A stretch of DNA of 64,000 nt. Source: Candidatus Poseidoniaceae archaeon. GTDB taxonomy: Archaea > Thermoplasmatota > Poseidoniia > Poseidoniales > Poseidoniaceae. Below the pieces are notes generated by a model. That model saw only the letters and a list, made by a program, of their open reading frames with translations, made no database searches and was not told the origin of the DNA. The DNA lies in NCBI GenBank assembly GCA_938084675.1, contig CALKGM010000002.1, positions 62,001 to 126,000 of the forward strand, read 5' to 3'. The position numbers and the translations under genes are program-made. Positions 61,426 to 64,000 of the stretch are shown here, in pieces; the stretch's first letter is position 1, and the number at the start of each line of letters is the position of its first letter.

Positions 61426-62046
61426 ATGACCGAACAACAAGGCGTCCTCAAAACCGGAACAAGTACCTTAGGAATCACTTTCAAAGGAGGTGTAGTTGTT
61501 GGAGCAGATCATCGAGCAACAATGGGGCACTTCATCGCAAACAAAAGCGTGCAAAAGCTGTTCAAAATTGGAGACAACCTTGCCCTAACTACCGCTGGGC
61601 TCGTCGGACACGCTCAATCCCTCTCGCGCACACTCACCGCCGAGGTCGCTTTGTTTGAACTTCGTCGTCAACAACCTATGACTGTCAAAGGAGCAGCAAC
61701 GCTCACTGCTAACATCCTCTCCGGACGTCCTCATTGGGTTCAGTTACTCATTGTCGGCGTTGACGCAGACGGTGGCCACGTCTATTCTATCGATTCTGCT
61801 GGTGGTTCTATTCCTGATGCTTACTGCGCTACAGGTTCAGGTTCTCCTTACATGTACGGTGTGCTTGAAGATGGATTTAGCGAAGGTATGTCTCAAGCGG
61901 ATGCATTAAAACTAGCGGCCCGCGCCCTTTACGCGTCAGGCCAACGTGATGCAGCCTCCGGAAACGGCATGGACTTGGCAGTAATCACACCCGCATCCGG
62001 CTACCAACAAGTCTCTCAAGAAGACATAGCAAAGCTCCTCAAGTGA
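61426..62046 (+). CDS. psmB: Proteasome beta subunit
   Basis: A 206-residue proteolytic subunit. The 11-residue propeptide MTEQQGVLKTG ends before the nucleophile Thr12 (TSTLGITFKGG). Asp28 (mature D17) and Lys44 (mature K33) are in place, with ATGSGSPYMYGVLEDGF and ASGNGMDLAVITP. It degrades proteins delivered by the PAN or Cdc48 ATPase. ATG 61426 with GGAAGGGA upstream is the start. A double hairpin follows the gene. Confidence 0.97.
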   Translation: MTEQQGVLKTGTSTLGITFKGGVVVGADHRATMGHFIANKSVQKLFKIGDNLALTTAGLVGHAQSLSRTLTAEVALFELRRQQPMTVKGAATLTANILSGRPHWVQLLIVGVDADGGHVYSIDSAGGSIPDAYCATGSGSPYMYGVLEDGFSEGMSQADALKLAARALYASGQRDAASGNGMDLAVITPASGYQQVSQEDIAKLLK

Positions 62047-62061
62047 GCCTCATCGTATTCC

Positions 62062-62090
62062 TGCGGATTATCCGCATTCGCCCTTTGGGC
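62062..62090 (+). terminator. Two adjacent inverted repeats after psmB
   Basis: TGCGGAT-T-ATCCGCA (62062-62076) is a perfect 7-bp palindrome, followed by GCCC-TTT-GGGC (62080-62090). They lie 16-44 bases after the psmB stop and before the FttA gene. No U-tract follows, so this could be a terminator, a processing site or an operator. Confidence 0.35.
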
Positions 62091-62132
62091 ATGTCACGGG
62101 TCGTGTGATAACGCAGGATTGAGGTAGATACT

Positions 62133-64000
62133 ATGCAAATGACCTACAAAGAACTGAAAGATGAAATTGCTAAGATTGTTCCAAAAGCAATCGACTACAG
62201 CGTGGACCTTGAAGCGGGTAACATCGCCATCATCACGACTGAAATGGACAAATTCGGAGGCAGAGACGGCCTTATTGGAAAGATTGCTAAGCGAATCAAA
62301 AGAAAGATTGTACTTCGTTCTCCAGTTGAGGCAATTATGGATATTGATGATGCCAAAGAGATTATTGAAACACTGATTCCAGAGGAATCTGAAATCACTG
62401 AAATGTATTTTGATGGATGCTACCGAGAGGTCATCATTCAATGCAAGAACCCAGGTACTGCAGTAGGTCGGCGAGGAGAAAATACTCGTAAGGTACGTGA
62501 TGAAACCGGCTGGTCTGTTAAGGTAGAGCGAACGCCGCCTTTGTTCTCAAAGACGGTTCACGACATCCGAGGTTACCGACAAGAGAAAGCAGAAGAACGA
62601 CGTAAACTCTTGAAGGATTTTGGACTTAATATCCACCGGCCCACTCGCCCTGGAGCAACTTGGGCCCGGGTAACAGCACTCGGGTCTTACCGTGAAGTTG
62701 GACGGGCATGTCACTTTGTAACCACCAATGAATCCCGGGTCATGATTGACGTTGGGGTGAACATCGCATCGGATACTGACCCTATGCCCTACTTTACAGC
62801 ACCTGAAGCATTGCCTCTTGAGAAACTTGACGCTGTTGTTTTGACACACTCGCACCTCGATCACGCTGGAATGTTGCCAGTTTTGTTCAAGTATGGATAC
62901 AGGGGTCCAGTCTACTGTACGCCTCCAACACGGGATTTGATGTTGTTATTGCAGACGGATTACCTCAAAGTCGGCGGGGCGGAAGGCAAGCGCTCCCCCT
63001 ACGATATGGAAGACATTCGTATGTGCATGAAGCACGTTGTTGACGTCGATTGGGGTGAAACAACTGATATTGCCCCCGATGTGAAACTGACGTTCTCCAA
63101 TGCGGGTCACATTCTCGGTTCATCTGCAGTTCATCTTAACATCGCAGATGGAAAGCATAACATTGTTTTCAGTGGAGACCAAAAGTATGAGAAATCCTGG
63201 CTCTTTGATGCAGCAAACACTCGGTTCCCTCGTGTGGAAACCCTTGTCATTGAATCGACATATGGTGCTTCAGGAGACTACCAGCCTTCTCGCCAAGAAG
63301 CCAACCAAGAACTACAGGATATTGTTTCAAGGACCCTACAGCGGGGAGGGAAAATCATTTGCCCTGTCTTTGCAGTTGGTAGGAGTCAGGAAGTCATGAT
63401 TGCCATCGATGAACTCTTCCGCTCAGGCACAGTAAAACCTGTCCCAGTTTGGCTGGACGGTATGATCCAAGAAGCTACTGCAATCCACGCATCGCATCCA
63501 AAGTACCTCACGAATGCACTGAGCAAGTCTCTGTTGAAGGATGACGGTGAGAATCCGTTTACCAGCGAATGGTTCCGTCCTGTAAAGGGCCGTGAACTCC
63601 GTGAAAGCATCGTTATGGACCCATCGCCATGTATTGTTCTCGCAACATCTGGAATGCTGAATGGGGGGCCAGTCATGGAGTACTTCAAGAACTGGGCTCA
63701 CGAAGAGAGGAACTCTCTCTGTTTCGTAGGTTACCAGGCAGAAGGAACTCTCGGGCGTCGCTTGCAGAAAGGCTTTGGAGAAGTTCCAATGATGATCAAT
63801 GGGAAAACAGAAATTGTGAAGATTGGTTGTGAGATGGTCACGATTGACGGTTTCTCTGGCCATTCAGATCGCCGCCAACTCTTGGAGTTCGTCGACCAGT
63901 TGAATCCTAAGCCGCGTAACATCATCTGCCATCACGGCGATTATCAGAAGTGTAACGAATTAGGTCACACTCTGAGGGAACGATACCGTTGCCGCACATA
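62133..64000 (+). CDS. fttA: KH/beta-CASP ribonuclease FttA (aCPSF1), partial at 3' end
   Basis: At least 622 residues, truncated by the window edge. Two N-terminal KH-like domains (CKNPGTAVGRRGENTRKVRD is the GxxG loop) are followed by a metallo-beta-lactamase fold: LTHSHLDHAGMLPVLFKYG (HxHxDH zinc motif), NAGHILGSSAVHLNIADG, FSGDQKYEKSWLF and a beta-CASP domain (FAVGRSQEVMIAIDEL). TIDGFSGHSDRRQLLEFV with ICHHGD gives the remaining metal ligands. FttA cleaves nascent RNA and terminates archaeal transcription. It continues past 64000. Confidence 0.97.
   Translation, partial: MQMTYKELKDEIAKIVPKAIDYSVDLEAGNIAIITTEMDKFGGRDGLIGKIAKRIKRKIVLRSPVEAIMDIDDAKEIIETLIPEESEITEMYFDGCYREVIIQCKNPGTAVGRRGENTRKVRDETGWSVKVERTPPLFSKTVHDIRGYRQEKAEERRKLLKDFGLNIHRPTRPGATWARVTALGSYREVGRACHFVTTNESRVMIDVGVNIASDTDPMPYFTAPEALPLEKLDAVVLTHSHLDHAGMLPVLFKYGYRGPVYCTPPTRDLMLLLQTDYLKVGGAEGKRSPYDMEDIRMCMKHVVDVDWGETTDIAPDVKLTFSNAGHILGSSAVHLNIADGKHNIVFSGDQKYEKSWLFDAANTRFPRVETLVIESTYGASGDYQPSRQEANQELQDIVSRTLQRGGKIICPVFAVGRSQEVMIAIDELFRSGTVKPVPVWLDGMIQEATAIHASHPKYLTNALSKSLLKDDGENPFTSEWFRPVKGRELRESIVMDPSPCIVLATSGMLNGGPVMEYFKNWAHEERNSLCFVGYQAEGTLGRRLQKGFGEVPMMINGKTEIVKIGCEMVTIDGFSGHSDRRQLLEFVDQLNPKPRNIICHHGDYQKCNELGHTLRERYRCRT

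Overview
The window looks like a chromosome segment of a marine planktonic archaeon, most likely Candidatus Poseidoniales (Marine Group II, Thermoplasmatota). The evidence is archaeal RNA polymerase subunits (split A', unsplit B, small H), ribosomal eS1, a proteasome beta subunit, the KH/beta-CASP nuclease FttA, PurP, ZPR1, FtsZ plus a SepF-like protein, many large calcium-repeat surface proteins, and bacterial-looking genes (ThyA, DHFR, PlsC, GshA). This is inferred from gene content only; Marine Group III or a sister lineage is possible. Genes are tightly packed, with many ATGA or TGATG stop/start overlaps. No gene-free stretch exceeds 300 bases. No insertion sequence, prophage, CRISPR array or rRNA was seen.

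Layout. 1-5575: a minus-strand operon of tRNA-Lys, rpoH, rpoB and rpoA1 (the last cut by the window edge). 5748-10939: a HemK-type methyltransferase fused to biotin ligase, a possible RNase P Pop5 protein, membrane proteins, FtsZ and a TPR protein. 11120-16959: a respiratory operon (secreted CxCH protein, small membrane subunit, Rieske protein, cytochrome b, and a cytochrome b C-terminal half fused to a heterodisulfide-reductase-like iron-sulfur module). 17017-24598: a minus-strand series with ferredoxin, membrane proteins, a saccharopine-dehydrogenase-like enzyme, GshA-type glutamate-cysteine ligase, asparagine synthase, a 36-residue membrane peptide, a polyprenol-kinase-like protein, MeaB and the B12 domain of methylmalonyl-CoA mutase. 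24734-27199: acyl-CoA carboxylase subunits. 27248-33846: surface proteins with thrombospondin-3-like repeats, one carrying a transglutaminase domain. 33853-39458: PurP, coiled-coil proteins, a GNAT, and a eukaryote-like Cid1/TUTase nucleotidyltransferase. 39529-46762: a surface protein with cytoplasmic zinc ribbons, a DtxR regulator, a membrane protein, a second coiled-coil protein and a sugar nucleotidyltransferase. 46764-50969: PdxS, ferredoxin, an arylsulfotransferase-like surface protein and an exosome-associated protein. 51114-64000: eS1-SAP, a lipoprotein phosphodiesterase, MTA phosphorylase, MazG, DHFR, ThyA, PlsC, TrpRS, ZPR1, SepF-like, PsmB and FttA (cut by the right edge).

How the genes work together. 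Propionyl-CoA carboxylation plus the methylmalonyl-CoA mutase B12 subunit and MeaB feed odd-chain and branched carbon into the TCA cycle; the biotin ligase would charge the carrier protein. The bc-type operon joins quinol chemistry to a cytosolic disulfide-reductase-like module. The most striking candidates for an undescribed system are (1) the cytochrome b/Hdr fusion complex and (2) the Cid1-like terminal nucleotidyltransferase with coiled-coil partners that share a C-terminal motif, which suggests RNA 3'-tailing in an archaeon.
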